DNA from: Beroe forskalii
Lineage: Eukaryota; Ctenophora; Nuda; Beroida; Beroidae
Assembly: GCA_011033025.1 (NCBI GenBank)
Contig: WFMF01000453.1
Location: forward strand, 62,001-126,000
Length of the DNA stretch: 64,000 nt
Direction of reading: 5' to 3'
Positions 1-11,855 of this stretch are shown here, piece by piece (positions within the stretch are counted from its first letter, which is position 1; each line of letters begins with the position of its first letter). A model generated the notes under the pieces. The model was not told the origin of the DNA, did not search any database, and saw only the letters and a program-made list of their open reading frames with translations. The position numbers were made by a program, and so were the translations under genes.

Positions 1-189
1 TCGTCATGCTTGATTGGGTTACGAGTGGTGTCAACGTCATTGAGTTGGTATGTGGAATGTGCATACGTCGCTGTTCGTCATAGATGACGGAGTGGTGTCA
101 GCCATCATATATAAGGACGTGCGCAGCCCCTCTCGCCATAAGTTCGATTCGTTTTATTGGTGTTCAAGTTGTCTTGCTTAATGTGCTTT

Positions 190-722
190 TAATAAGGTGC
201 CGTTGTTAATAAGGTACCGTTGTTAATAAGGTACCGTTGTTAATAAGGTACCGTTGTTAATAAGGTACCGTTGTTAATAAGGTACCGTTGTTAATAAGGT
301 ACCGTTGTTAATAAGGTACCGTTGTTAATAAAGTTGTTACTAAGGTACCGTTGTTAATAAGGTACCGCTGTTAATAAGGTACCGTTGTTAATAAGGTACC
401 GTTGTTAATAAGGTACCGTTGTTAATAAGGTACCGCTGTTAATAAAGTACCGCTGTTAATTAAGTACGGCTGCTAATAAGGCACTGTTGTTAATAAGGTA
501 CCGTTGTTAATAAGGTACCGTTGTTAATAAGGTACCGTTGATTACGTGGTGCCGTTGTGGAGGTGCAATTGTTGTTATAAGGTACCGTTGTTTACGTGGT
601 ACCGTTGTTGATGAGGTGCCATGGTTATTAAGGTACCGTTGTTAATAAGGTGCCGTTGTTTATAAGGAACCGTTGTTAACGTGGTACCGTTGTGAACGCG
701 GTACCGTTGTTAATAAGGTACC
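190..722. repeat. 17-bp minisatellite array
   Basis: About thirty head-to-tail copies of a 17-bp unit, core TTAATAAGGTACCGTTG, are seen. They are nearly perfect from 205 to 540 and increasingly degenerate after 540 (units with GTGGTACCG or AAGGTGCCG). Each good unit carries a GGTACC palindrome. No coding potential is visible. Confidence 0.95.
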
Positions 723-794
723 TCATATATTGCGCCATAATGTCTTGCTTTGAGCGTTTCAGGATGGATGCAGTGCGCTTTCATAATCTACGAT

Positions 795-887
795 ATTTCT
801 AACACATGTATTTCTAACACATGTATTTCTAACACATGTATTTCTAACACATGTATTTCTAACACATGTATTTCTAACACATTTCTA
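795..887. repeat. 15-bp tandem repeat, about six copies
   Basis: Six near-identical copies of a 15-bp unit with core ACACATGTATTTCTA. The period is a multiple of three, so a short open frame (Ser-Asn-Thr-Cys-Ile repeats) crosses it, but this is a by-product of the repeat. Confidence 0.9.
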
Positions 888-1039
888 ACGCCTGTATTTT
901 CAGTTAAACAAGAATACATCGACTTCCGGTTCGTGAAAGACTTGGAACTCAACACCAGCCGGCAGATGGGATGTTGCTGCACTGCTCATGTGAGTTCAAA
1001 ACACGACACCTTACTTTGCCACTTAAACCACTCTGAAGT

Positions 1040-1235
1040 CTGACCACTACAATGACTACTATCCTGACTACCATCCTGAATACCACCCTACTACCAGGGT
1101 GACTCCCATTCTGAGTACCACCCTAACTAGGACTACCACACTGACTCCCACCCTGACTACCAACCTGATTACCACTCTGACTACCACCTTGACAACCACC
1201 CTGAATACCACCCAGACTAACACCCTGACTCTCAT
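1040..1235. repeat. Degenerate CTACCACCCTGA repeat
   Basis: Roughly ten degenerate copies of an 18-21 bp unit built on CTACCACCCTGA. Both strands stay open through it because of composition. No gene is supported. Confidence 0.8.
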
Positions 1236-1727
1236 GAGCTCATTTTGTATGCGGAGCAGCAGAGTGGTGACGCTAAGAACAACCCTGAGAGCAACATGGA
1301 GTACCCGCTGCTCCATCCTGAGGCCCCTGAGGCGGAGAAGATCATAAGATCCGCGTGGGGCTCCGCACGCCTCGTTGCGGATTAAGAGCTTTGAGTTATG
1401 CGGGAATATCTAGTCGTTATGAGCAATAGAATTAAATGTTTATCTCAATTTTATATTATTTTATCTTTACCCTTGATTTATCGAATTTATTTCATATGGC
1501 GTAATATGTTGAAACCTCTCTCTCCCCCCTTCGTTGATTACCTTGATGGACTTTATTCATCAGACCCTTCAGAGGAAAATGACTGTTAATCTTTGTCCGA
1601 AAAAATGAAATCAGGAATTTGCGTCTTTTGATCCGAATCATCGAATACAAATGGTTTTGAATGGTTATTCTAGAGTAATAAATTGTATTCGTTATCGTAA
1701 CGCCTTCTTCGACCTTCGTCCATACAC

Positions 1728-3891
1728 GAGTTCATGATTCCGCCAAAGTGGATGCAAAGTGGATGCAATGAGACAAATTTGAGACAAATTTGAGACATCG
1801 ATTTTCTGGCTATAAAAGGGGTATTTTGTGACTTCCAATGATGCCAAATGGTTTGTAGGATAGTTCTGAAGGATGTCCAACCTGTCACGGGCCAGTTTGG
1901 TCATTTTGGGCCCAATTATGACCCAAATGGGCCCAAAAAGGCCAAATTTTCAAATTGCTCCAATCGATCTGGAAACACTTCTAATCGATTTATAAACATC
2001 CTCTGAGGTATTTCACAAAGTTTTACGGCCCTAAATTGATGTTAAGTGCCCCGGACACTCTGCATCCACTACGCAAATTCTTGTTAAAAAAAGTGGATGC
2101 AAATGAGACAAATTTGAGACATCGATTTTCTGGCTATAAAAGGGGTATTTTGTGACTTCCAATGATGCCAAATGGTTTGTAGGATAGTTCTGAAGGATTT
2201 CAAACCTGTCACGGGCCAGTTTGGTCATTTTGGGCCCAATTATGACCCAAATGGGCCCAAAAAGGCCCAATTTTCAAATTGCTCCAATCGATCTGGAAAC
2301 ACTTCTAATCGATTTATAAACATCCTCTGAGGTATTTTACAAAGTTTTACGGCCCTAAATTGATGTTAAGTGCCCCGGACACTCTGCATCCACTTCGCAT
2401 GAGACAAATTTGAGACATCGATTTTCTGGCTATAAAAGGGGTATTTTGTGACTTCCAATGATGTCAAATGGTTTGAAGGATAGTTCTGAAGGATGTCCAA
2501 CCTGTCACGGGCCAGTTTGGTCATTTTGGGCCCAATTATGACCCAAATGGGCCCAAAAGGCCCAATTTTCAAATGCTCCAATCGATCTGGAAACACTTCT
2601 AATCGATTTATAAACATCCTCTGATTATTTTACAAAAGCGGCCCTAAATTGATGTTAAGTGCCCCGGACACTCTGCATCCACTACGCAAATTCTTGTTCA
2701 AAAAAGTGGATGCAAATGAGACAAATTTGAGACATTGGGTTTCTGGCTATAAAAGCGGTATTTTGTGACTTCCGATGATACCAAATGGTTTGTAGGATAG
2801 TTCTAACCTCTTTAGGGCCAATTTAGTCGATGGTATATTGGTATAGCCAAAAATTTAATGTCTCAAATTTGTCTCATTTGCATCCACTTTTTTACGCAAG
2901 AATATGCGAAGTGGATGCAGAGTGTCCGGGGCACTTAACATCAATTTAGGGCCGTAAAACTTTGTTAAATACCTCGGAGGATGTTTATAAATCGATTGGA
3001 AGTGTTTCCAGATCGATTGGAGCAATTTGAAAATTGGGCCTTTTTTGGGCCATAATTTGGCCAAAAATGACCAAACTGGCCCGTGACAGGTTGGACATCC
3101 TTCAGAACTATCCTACAAACCATTTGGTATCATCGGAAGTCACAAAATACCGCTTTTATAGCCAGAAAATCGATGTCTCAAATTTGTCTCATTTGCATCC
3201 ACTTTTTACGCAAGAATATGCGAAGTGGATGCAGAGTATCCGGGGCACTTAATATCAATTTAGGGCCGTAAAACTTTGTAAAATACCTCGGAGGATGTTT
3301 ATAAATCGATTGGAAGTGTTTCCAGATCGATTGGAACAATTTGAAAATTGGGCCCATTTGGGCCATAATTTGGCAAAAAATGGCCAAACCGGCCCGTGAC
3401 AGGTTGGACATCCTTTAGAACTATCCTACAAACCATTTGGTATCATTGTAAGTCACAAAATACCGCTTTTATACCTAGAAAATCGATGTCTCAAATTTGT
3501 CTCATTTGCATCCACTTTTTTATGCAAGAATATGCGAATTGGATGCAGAGTGTCCGGGGCACTTAACATCAATTTAGGGCCGTAAAACTTTGTTAAATAC
3601 CTCGGAGGATGTTTATAAATCGATTGGATGTGTTTCCAGATCGATTTGAGCATTTTGAAAATGGGCCTATTTGGACGGTGTGTCCATTTTATGACCGCAA
3701 AGCCGATCAATTCAGTTATTGACAATGAAAATTGTTTTTCATAATTTGGTATAAAACATAAATATTTTTGAGGGAATTACATAATTCGATGATTGGTGAT
3801 GCAGTAAACCCAACAGCACACGCAGAATAACAAGTTTTTGACGCGCGCGCATTGTCTCAAATCTGCATCCACTTCGCGGAATCATCTTCTG
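1728..3891 (+). mobile_element. Foldback element with 324-bp satellite arms, copy 1 (complete)
   Basis: The left end reads GAGTTCATGATTCCGC and the right end is the complement of CAGAAGATGATTCCGC. The copy is flanked by an exact 8-bp direct repeat, CCATACAC, at 1720-1727 and 3892-3899. Inside, about three units of a roughly 324-bp repeat run forward (1740-2810). A short centre follows (about 2810-2850), then further units in inverted orientation to about 3680, then a unique block of about 200 bp before the right end. Each unit has TGGGCCCAA-type palindromes and a GTGGATGCA motif. An 8-bp duplication and a CAG start fit a non-autonomous hAT-type DNA transposon, but no transposase is present, so the superfamily is an inference. 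Confidence 0.88.
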
Positions 3892-3899
3892 CCATACAC

Positions 3900-4560
3900 C
3901 CTAGGGCCGGCTGAATGAAGAGTAAAGACCAATAAGGTACATCCCTTATGAATTATTTTTTATATTCCTTTCAAGTTTTAATGATTTGATCTTCATAATA
4001 TATTGTTGAGTTAAATCTACAGTAAGATATTCTTAATTTTTAGAGCTAATATTCATCGAATTAATTTTGAGGAAGACAGTTATTTTATTTCATCTTTAAT
4101 GGTTTCTTTTCATGTTATCAATGTTTATACTTATAGAATATAGACTGAATGTTTTGTATTTTCTAATTCTAAGAGATTAAGAAGTTCTTTTTCACGATGT
4201 CCTGGCAGAGTAGCGTCACAGCGTACTCGTAGCGTACTCACAGCGTACTCGTAGGACTCAAAGTAACGTGTATTGTTGATTGATATCAAACTTCTTAACT
4301 TGATTTTCATGTATTTCCATATGTATTAGAATTTAGAATGTACTAAGTACTTATGTAGTTTATTAAGAATTTATTTCCGAACTAAAGAATATTTAATTTT
4401 TGGAGTTTGCTCTTTTAATTAATTCCTGATTGTTTCATTTAAATTAAAAGTTCAAGCGATAAATCAAGACAACGTCTCACAAGGAAGTGCTGGCTTATTT
4501 ATGTATTTAATCCTTTAAGCCCTTCCCGCGTATACGTATACCCCTGTTCAGTGTTCGCAG
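3900..4560. other. AT-rich spacer, no gene seen
   Basis: AT-rich sequence with no supported gene. The only structure noticed is a short tandem repeat of AGCGTACTC-type units near 4213-4255. Confidence 0.6.
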
Positions 4561-5330
4561 CGCGCTTCCAAAAGCAAGGACGGGAAGCGCTTGTCAGACG
4601 TTATCACGTTGTCAGTCCGGGACCATTATTTAGCGGACGCGTGCGCCTTGGGCCCTTTGTTAAACACGTATACCCCTGTTCAGTACGCTCCTAGCTTCGA
4701 TCTCGATATCCTGGCCAGTGGCCTCGAACTAAGGAAGTGCTGTACGCACTATGCTGTATGTTCCCTAACCAGGGGCGTGCGCGAAACCAGGTTGATGGTA
4801 CGCGCCGCATCCTGCGCGCAACACTCGGAGGGACGGTCGTACACTGCAAAACCTTCTGTGCGCGGCGGAGGGTAGGGTAACATCCTACAAGAAACCAGGG
4901 CGCTGGTTAGGGCAATGCTGTATGTAGATCTTGCTAAAGGAAGCGCGCCGCGCGCGGCGCGCTTCCTCAGGGGTAGGGTAGCGCGGCGCGCGTTCACACA
5001 CCTATGCGGGCTTAGGAAATGTTTTTAGCAAGCGTTTTATTTCCTGTACGCGAGCAGCTGCAGTTTGTACGCTTAACTGTTTTTTTTTTTTGTGGTTCAT
5101 GGCCCTGTTTAAATTATGGGTCTAAACGTCGAACAATCAACGAACCCGCGCGCCGAAGGGTTTGAAATTTGACGAGGCGAGGTAATTCGGTCGGCAGCGC
5201 GCGGCGTTTTTTGTCAGTCGTTGCATTGTCTGACCACTATTTCAATCCTTCATTATTTCCATCCTTCGGCAGATGCACGCAAGCCCGCCGCGCCGAAGGC
5301 AAAGTGGTCAGACAAGCATTAAAATGTTTA
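4560..5330. other. GC-rich island with duplicated and inverted blocks
   Basis: This stretch is clearly richer in G, C and CpG than its surroundings. CGTATACCCCTGTTCAGT occurs at 4536 and 4667. GAAACCAGG-type blocks recur near 4786 and 4891. A CGCGC palindrome sits at about 4940-4966. TTGTCTGACCACT near 5223 pairs with AGTGGTCAGACAA near 5301. Open frames here (for example 4591-4875) have no recognisable domain. It is more likely a repeat-derived block than a gene; a CpG-island promoter cannot be excluded. Confidence 0.5.
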
Positions 5331-6308
5331 CAGCACAAGGACAATGAATATATTTTCTCGGGTTAATAATTTAATATGAATGAAGCTTCTATGTTGTATT
5401 GAACTGCTGAAGGAAAACAATCAAGCAATCTTAAAGACTGTTACTGACTTATGCTATCCCCAATCCCACTTTATGTGCAGTTTCATTTATAAAATTTGGA
5501 CAACAGTGTTGATTTTACAACAGTGTTGATGTACTTATCAAAACCATTTATTTTTTTATTTTTTTTTGTAGAACAAATACAGTCATCTTTGGACATACTA
5601 ATAATAATAATAATAAATTGAACTTTATGAACATGCTTAAGGCATGCTTATACTCAGCAGTGTTAAACCAAACTGAAACCGAAGATAATGAGCTACAATC
5701 TACATAATATGTATCTCTTCCACTAGTCTCTAGGTGAAATCCACACTTTCTCTCTAAAATTTGATGCTCAAAATTTTGGAGTTATGAGTGGCCCAGCCTT
5801 GCAGTTGTAAGCTGTGAGGGATACAGTGGACTGAAACCCCTCCGTTCTCTCTCATCACCTGCTGACGGAAAAGTAGAAAACCTCATTGGGAGGGCCTTGC
5901 ATCTGCAGGGTAACCACTGATGATTCAATGTTTAGCCTCTTCCCTCTCTACTCCAATCTTTTGATTAGAAAATTAATATTGAGTCTTGCAGATTGATGTC
6001 TTGAAGAAAGATTTCTTTTTGATTAAAATATAGATATTCTGAATTTGTTGGACCTGATTGCTTATAGCATTGACTGAGGGGACCCTATAATAAAACACTA
6101 AACATGCAATAATGGATTCAAATCAGATCTATTTACACCACTGATTTACTGTCAGTTTCCAGAAGACAACATTGAAAATGATTATATTATCTCTAATCTT
6201 CAGAAAACTCCATATGGTGATTAAGGATTCTTAAGTTCAGGACACTTTCAGCTATAATTCAAATCTTCAGAATGAAGTAAACTCACCTTAACATTTATAG
6301 CTACAGCC
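5331..6308. other. Spacer upstream of membrane-protein gene
   Basis: No coding region is seen. A short ATA trinucleotide run lies near 5600. The sequence must contain the promoter and 5' UTR of the downstream gene, but no TATA box or start site could be assigned. Confidence 0.5.
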
Positions 6309-8417
6309 ATGGAGTTTCAGAACCTCCTATTCCTCTTCCAATTATTGATGTTCTTTGCTATCAGTGCACCAATGTATTACAGGATACCACTAAATCATAA
6401 TTCTCTGGACCTATTCCTAGATACAAGAAACAAGCAAGGATTGTATGTATAGTTGTAAACTTATGTTATAATCCAATTACAACTGTTTCATGTAAACAGA
6501 ATATTTACACAGTTATGCTCAAGTCATGCATCAATTTGTCAATTGTTTCAATGGAAGAATCTTATTTTTAATCTTGCTTAAGTTCCTTGGATTCATATTA
6601 TGTTTTAGATATACCCACTTCAAAATTACAATCGATAAATTATGAATTTCATTTCAGGGCTATAGTATCAGTTCTTGCATTTCGTTTGATTGATCTATTC
6701 CTTCTCACCTTTGGGGATCTCATACGGATAAACAGTGGCACTTGCATGATATCTGAACAGGTGATTATAGATATACCTAGTATATTTTCTATTGCTATGA
6801 TTGTTGAGTACTTAATGCATATGTTTGCTCATCAAAAAAAACTCTTGAGTCAAAAGCAACTCTTGACTGGCGGGAAAAAACCCACATGGTATATATATAT
6901 ATATATATATATACCATGTGGGTTTTGTGTGAGTTTTAAACTTAACAACACTACTTTATACAATCAAATTTGAGAGAACATGATTGGATGTAAAGACTTG
7001 ATGTCGAGGATCTAGTCCAAACTTGTGTGTTTCATTTGACTCTCTAGAATCTAGAAATCTCATATATATATATATATATATATATATTTTTTTGAAAAAA
7101 AACCTTCCAACCTTTCTCAAATAGTGTGGGTGGCCACAAATACATTAGGAGAGCTGCATATCTCTTGGCTCTTTTTACCAGTATGCTTTTCTAGGGGACA
7201 AGCATTCCTTTTTATTTTTGGAATGGACTGCTTTGCTAACTGACTGGCCATTGGCTTAATATTTTGCCATTGATTTTGACTGATAAACACCCATATAGAA
7301 GTAATCTAAGCACTTGATTTTCATTTCTCAAATTACAAGTAATGAATGTTTTGTCTATGCACCTTTAACATAGTTTACCCCCACAGCTGATGATTACACT
7401 GTGTGCCTGGATTCTATGGCTTGAGTTGAATCTATTCATTTTTGGAGGATTGCCAAAATCAAAACGGCACACAGCACTGCAATATGCAGCTTTAATAGCT
7501 CCTGTGCTGTTAGCTCTGCCCACAGCCTTCTATACCATGTTTGAGTATGTACCTACAAATTATAGGGCACTCTGTACATTCATTGCACCAGCTGGTAAGT
7601 TTCTTGAATGCAGTTACTTTTTCTATATTATATAGGCAGTTAATGAGCTTCAGAGAATTGAATATTTCCAACATACAGTAGCATGCGAATTAAAATATTT
7701 CACAAGTTGAGAAACGATAATTACACAGCAAAAGATGCAAATAATTCATATGCCAAACATTATTGAGAAATATGATTCCAATTCTGGATGGTTTGCTGCA
7801 AAACTGTCTGATCAACCATATAATCAACTATAATCAATATTATGAGTTTATGACCAAAACATAAAATGAGCTTCATGATTAAAAAATATAATGTGCTTGA
7901 GGCAGTTTATAGTATGGTAAAACTAGAATTGCCCATTATTCACATCACTATGCCAAACAATTTCAGCTGCTACCTCCCCTGGTATCTGGGTTGCTAGTTT
8001 GGTTAGATTAGTCTTAAGCTTGTGGATACCTGCACATGCCCTTCTGATACTCAGCTTCAAAAGGAACAAGGTATGAAATGCCCTCTATTCTGTTTTGTTT
8101 TAAGTAACAATTTTCAATTAATTCTTCATGCAAAACATGCAAATTTTTCGACCAAGATTACAGTACAGTTTAATGTAGAAAAATCTTCATGATGCATCTC
8201 ACTAATGACTTTTCCCCCTCTCCTGCAGTGGAACCTGTTGACATTCACCATGTGTGCAGTGTGCCTGTTCCTATACATCCCAGAATTCTACAACTTTATC
8301 AGTCCATCAACCAACATTTCTGTGAATGCTGCCACTGGGCGAACATTCATACTATTCTTCCTTACTGTTTACCTCAATATGAGTGTAGCAGGTACTCTTG
8401 ATAAAGAAAATGTGTAG
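6309..8417 (+). CDS. Predicted seven-pass membrane protein, five exons
   Basis: Five exons join in frame: 6309-6442, 6658-6760, 7387-7594, 7967-8070 and 8229-8417. All introns are GT-AG, with good donors (GTATGT, GTGATT, GTAAGT, GTATGA) and pyrimidine-rich acceptors. The product is 245 residues. The ATG follows a favourable ACAGCC context. About seven hydrophobic segments are visible: one at the N-terminus, one in exon 2 (after Leu45), two in exon 3, one in exon 4 and two in exon 5. Loops contain a basic GLPKSKRH stretch and SFKRNK, compatible with cytosolic loops. No DRY or NPxxY motif of rhodopsin-type receptors is present, and I do not recognise the family. The last exon may instead end at the donor-like AG|GTACTC near 8391, with further exons downstream; the stop at 8415-8417 is the simplest reading. 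Function unknown. Confidence 0.72.
6877..6926. repeat. Hairpin around a (TA)n core in intron 2
   Basis: AAAACCCACATGGTATA and its exact complement TATACCATGTGGGTTTT flank a short TA run. This gives an almost perfect 50-bp palindrome inside intron 2 of the membrane-protein gene. A second plain TA run lies near 7062-7088. Confidence 0.85.
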
Positions 8418-11397
8418 GATTTTTAGCAGTATTATATGCATACTGTTTTCTTTGGTTTAAATCTAAATTTTCATTTGTAAAAGGGGATTTTTCACCTTCA
8501 TTGGTGTATAAACACTTAGTGTTTAATTATATTCTCAACCATTAAACAAAGAAATTGTTACCTCTAGGATATTTAATAACCAAAGGTCTTATATAATTTT
8601 CCCCAGTATCACACATTACTTACAGATCACAGTTTGCCAGTGTGTTTTATGCTATATTATATACATGTTTTAGTGTCTGCTTTTTACAAAAGATGAATCT
8701 AGTTATCTCGAGGTTTGCCTTGCTATATTTCTTGTATATTTTGGTCATCGAAAAGTTAAACATGGTGATTAGGCAAACATGTTTTTTTGGCCATTGCCAG
8801 TTTTGACTTCGAATTTGTAATGAGGAAAGGGGAAGAATATGAAGTTGGTGATTTATAACTTAATATAACATTAAATGGTGAAATGAAAGGCAAAATATAA
8901 GTATTTGAAGGCAAAATATAAGTAATTGAACTATAACACCATGTCTACATGTTGTTAGTTGAACTGGTGATAAATTTATAAAGTTGGTTTCCCATCAAAT
9001 CCTCTGGTTAAAATAAGTTGGAATTATCGAATCGAAATTATTAAATCGTCAATTTGAGCATCAGTTAATTGCTTTATAGTTGCACTCAACAAGGAGGGGC
9101 CTGATAATAAAGAAAATAATTTCATTCCAAACACGGTGGTGTCTTGACTTTTTTACGCCATTCATAAGTGAGTTATGCTTTTTTGCATGCAAATGACTTT
9201 CCCTTCATAAATATATGATGCTTATTTTTCTTTTTTATAGAAAATACATTTGCTCACAAAAAGCACAGCTAATGTGTTGCATGATATCTCACACTTAAAA
9301 AGTCGAGATACCAATCTTAGTGGTATGGATTATAGTGTATACTATTTATTAATAAGGTTATCATTGATATTTTGGCCTTGATTAGTACACACCTCTAGTG
9401 ATCTAAATTTTTACCAACTGTAGTTTGTATAATATTAATAAATTAGAGCAATTTCTAAATTCTCTTCTATTACTCTATTAGTGCGAATAAAAAGATGACT
9501 CATAACTTGCTGCTTGATTTTGGATTCTGGTTGAAAGATTTTTGCCTGGCAAATCTATAATTTGAATAGTACACGCCATGATTTGTACCACTATGTTTTC
9601 ATTAAGTTTAAGGAATAGAATCGAATCATACCTATTTCAAGACTATTTGGAATTGTCGCATTAAACCATTTGAAGTAACATTATTTTATACTGTATCAAC
9701 AATTCACTGACCAATTCATGTGATCGAATATAAGATACCATCGATGATTCAGTTTAATATTACTGAAACAGGAAAGTCATGATTCGGCTTATTTCAATAA
9801 TTTCTGCTTTAAAGATCAATTTATGTTGAGATAAAGCTTGTTTCTTACTTATTATAGTCTCCGGTCACATGCTTTGGACGGCGAGAAACCCAACATTAAA
9901 ATAAACCGTTTAAATCAACAAATAATTGATTTATCTGTTATAGAGAATATAGTAATTATATTCATCGTCAGTGACCCGAGAGTATTATTTACGTTTAGAT
10001 AGTGTAAGTTCTGTAGCTGGCTTTTTGTCTTTTAATTTAAATCGATTAGATTAATCCACGTATTAGATAGGCGTATATTTATAGAAAGCAGTTTGATTGA
10101 TTTTATGATAAAAATTGTTAATAAACGACTCACTAAACGCCTTGCCTCAGAAGCAAACACCCAATGGTAGTTACAATGTATGGTTTACATGCATTTATTT
10201 GTTATATTTGATGTATACTGCTGAATAGAAATCCCTAGAAAGCATATATAAATGTTTTAAACAAAGGCAAACAACTGGACAGTTTGGAAGAACGATGGCA
10301 ATGTAATCGGCTTTAGGAAGCAAGCAATCAGAGGGTCATTGAAAACCCCAAATCTCTAACCATAGCAATTGTCCTGGTAATCTCTGCTCTGAATAGCCGA
10401 TGGCATGCCTTAGCATTTCGTTGTTCATCCAGACTGCGCACTATTGCCTGTAGATTTTACTGTAGAGTGTAGATTTGCCTGTAGATTTGCCTGTAGATTT
10501 GCCTGTAGATTTGCCTGTAGATAACTAATGTCTGGTTTTGGCTCTGCTGGTGAATTCAGTTTGTGAATGTGTTAATTTTTGACACTTGTGCCTGCATCCT
10601 TGATTAAAATGGTATTTAAAATGGTATTTCGTAACTTATCATTTAAATACAGGAATATATTTCCTCCTTTAGCTGAATTCCAAGAAAATTTCCTAAGCAG
10701 AGCTCTATTGGTGGCTGATATCATAGTATATTTTATCTCATAATAGTACAAAGTTTGATATATATTTAGTTGATATAAATATCCTTTTTATGTTCTTGTG
10801 ATGTGTTTTACTTGGCTACTCAGTATTTACCTGTTATTCTTCCAATTGGGTAGATATTTCTGACTTAATAAATAATAAGTACTAATAGTTTCACAGTCAT
10901 CCCCATCCAGATCTTCTATTGCCAATGTGCTGTGTAACAATGCACATTCAGTATATTCAGTATATATACTCATTCAGTCACCAATTCATGTATGACTCAT
11001 GAGATTGTAGTGGTAATTATTGACGCGAGGGGTTAGTCGAGTGCAAATAAGTGCAACACTATCCCTTTTGTGGCGTTTTATAAGCGTTTCTTATCACGAC
11101 AAGTTATACTCTATTTCAAATGACAGTAATTTGACCGGGAGTGGTACAGTATTGGTAATGACCTAATGAAGGCCAGACAGCACTCAGTTCATGCCACTTT
11201 GTACTTTCGTAAAGTGGAGCCACTATGGTCTGAGAGCCGTAATATGAAACAAAATACCAGAATGTCCAATGATGCAACCTACTCAATGTTAATGTTCCAC
11301 GTAATACCTCCTATTACATATTGACAAGAATTTATTTCATTGAACATGCCGTATGTTTGCATTATCATTTTACTATCGAATGATTTATGATTAATGG
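8418..11397. other. Intergenic, no gene seen
   Basis: AT-rich intergenic sequence. Apart from the 12-bp repeat at 10440-10522, no repeat array, RNA gene or coding exon could be supported. AATAAA-like sequences are frequent and not informative. Confidence 0.5.
10440..10522. repeat. 12-bp tandem repeat
   Basis: About six copies of GCCTGTAGATTT, the first two slightly diverged. Confidence 0.85.
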
Positions 11398-11690
11398 TAA
11401 ATTGAGCGATCCGTATCACGCCAGTATCACGCCAGTAGCACGTGCCACGCCAGTAGCAAGCCAGTATCGCGCCGGTCGCCAGTATCGTGCCAGTCGACAC
11501 TAACTTAAAGCCAGGACGCCAGTAGCACGCCAGTATCAGATCATATACTGTCGTGGTACTGGCGTCCTGGCTTAATGTTAGTTTCGAATGGCGCGATACT
11601 GGCGTGCTTCTGGCACGATATTGGCACGATACTGACGTGGTACTGGCCTGATACTGGCGTGATTCTGGCCTTAACGGATCGCTCAATTTA
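11398..11690. mobile_element. Small foldback/MITE with GCCAGTATCACG repeats
   Basis: TAAATTGAGCGATCCGT at the left and its complement at the right bound 293 bp that is an inverted repeat for most of its length. The left arm is made of CGCCAGTATCACG-type units and the right arm of their complements, meeting near 11540. The outer TA on both sides could be a TA duplication of the Tc1/mariner kind; this is inferred from two bases only. The minus-strand open frame across it is a by-product. Confidence 0.75.
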
Positions 11691-11788
11691 ACGAATTTTT
11701 ATGATACAAACCTACCAATTAAATGATTGTTGAAAAGTTGATAAACAGCTAAATTACTCCTTAAAGAGCAAACACCCATAATCATTAA

Positions 11789-11855
11789 TAAGGTTAATTG
11801 AGCGTAATTAATCAGGTAAATTGAGCGTTAATTAATCAGGTAAATTGAGGTAAAT
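11789..11855. repeat. Three copies of a 23-24 bp unit related to the adjacent MITE end
   Basis: Three tandem units contain GGTAAATTGAGCG or a close variant followed by TTAATTAATCA. The TAAATTGAGCG core equals the terminal sequence of the element ending 99 bp upstream. Confidence 0.75.

Noticed and set aside
45-720. CRISPR-like regular repeats
   Set aside because: Units are adjacent without unique spacers; this and the other arrays are minisatellites in a eukaryotic genome.
11279-11686. 135-codon minus-strand frame
   Set aside because: Lies across the 293-bp foldback; repeated Cys-Gln-Tyr wording comes from the GCCAGTA units.
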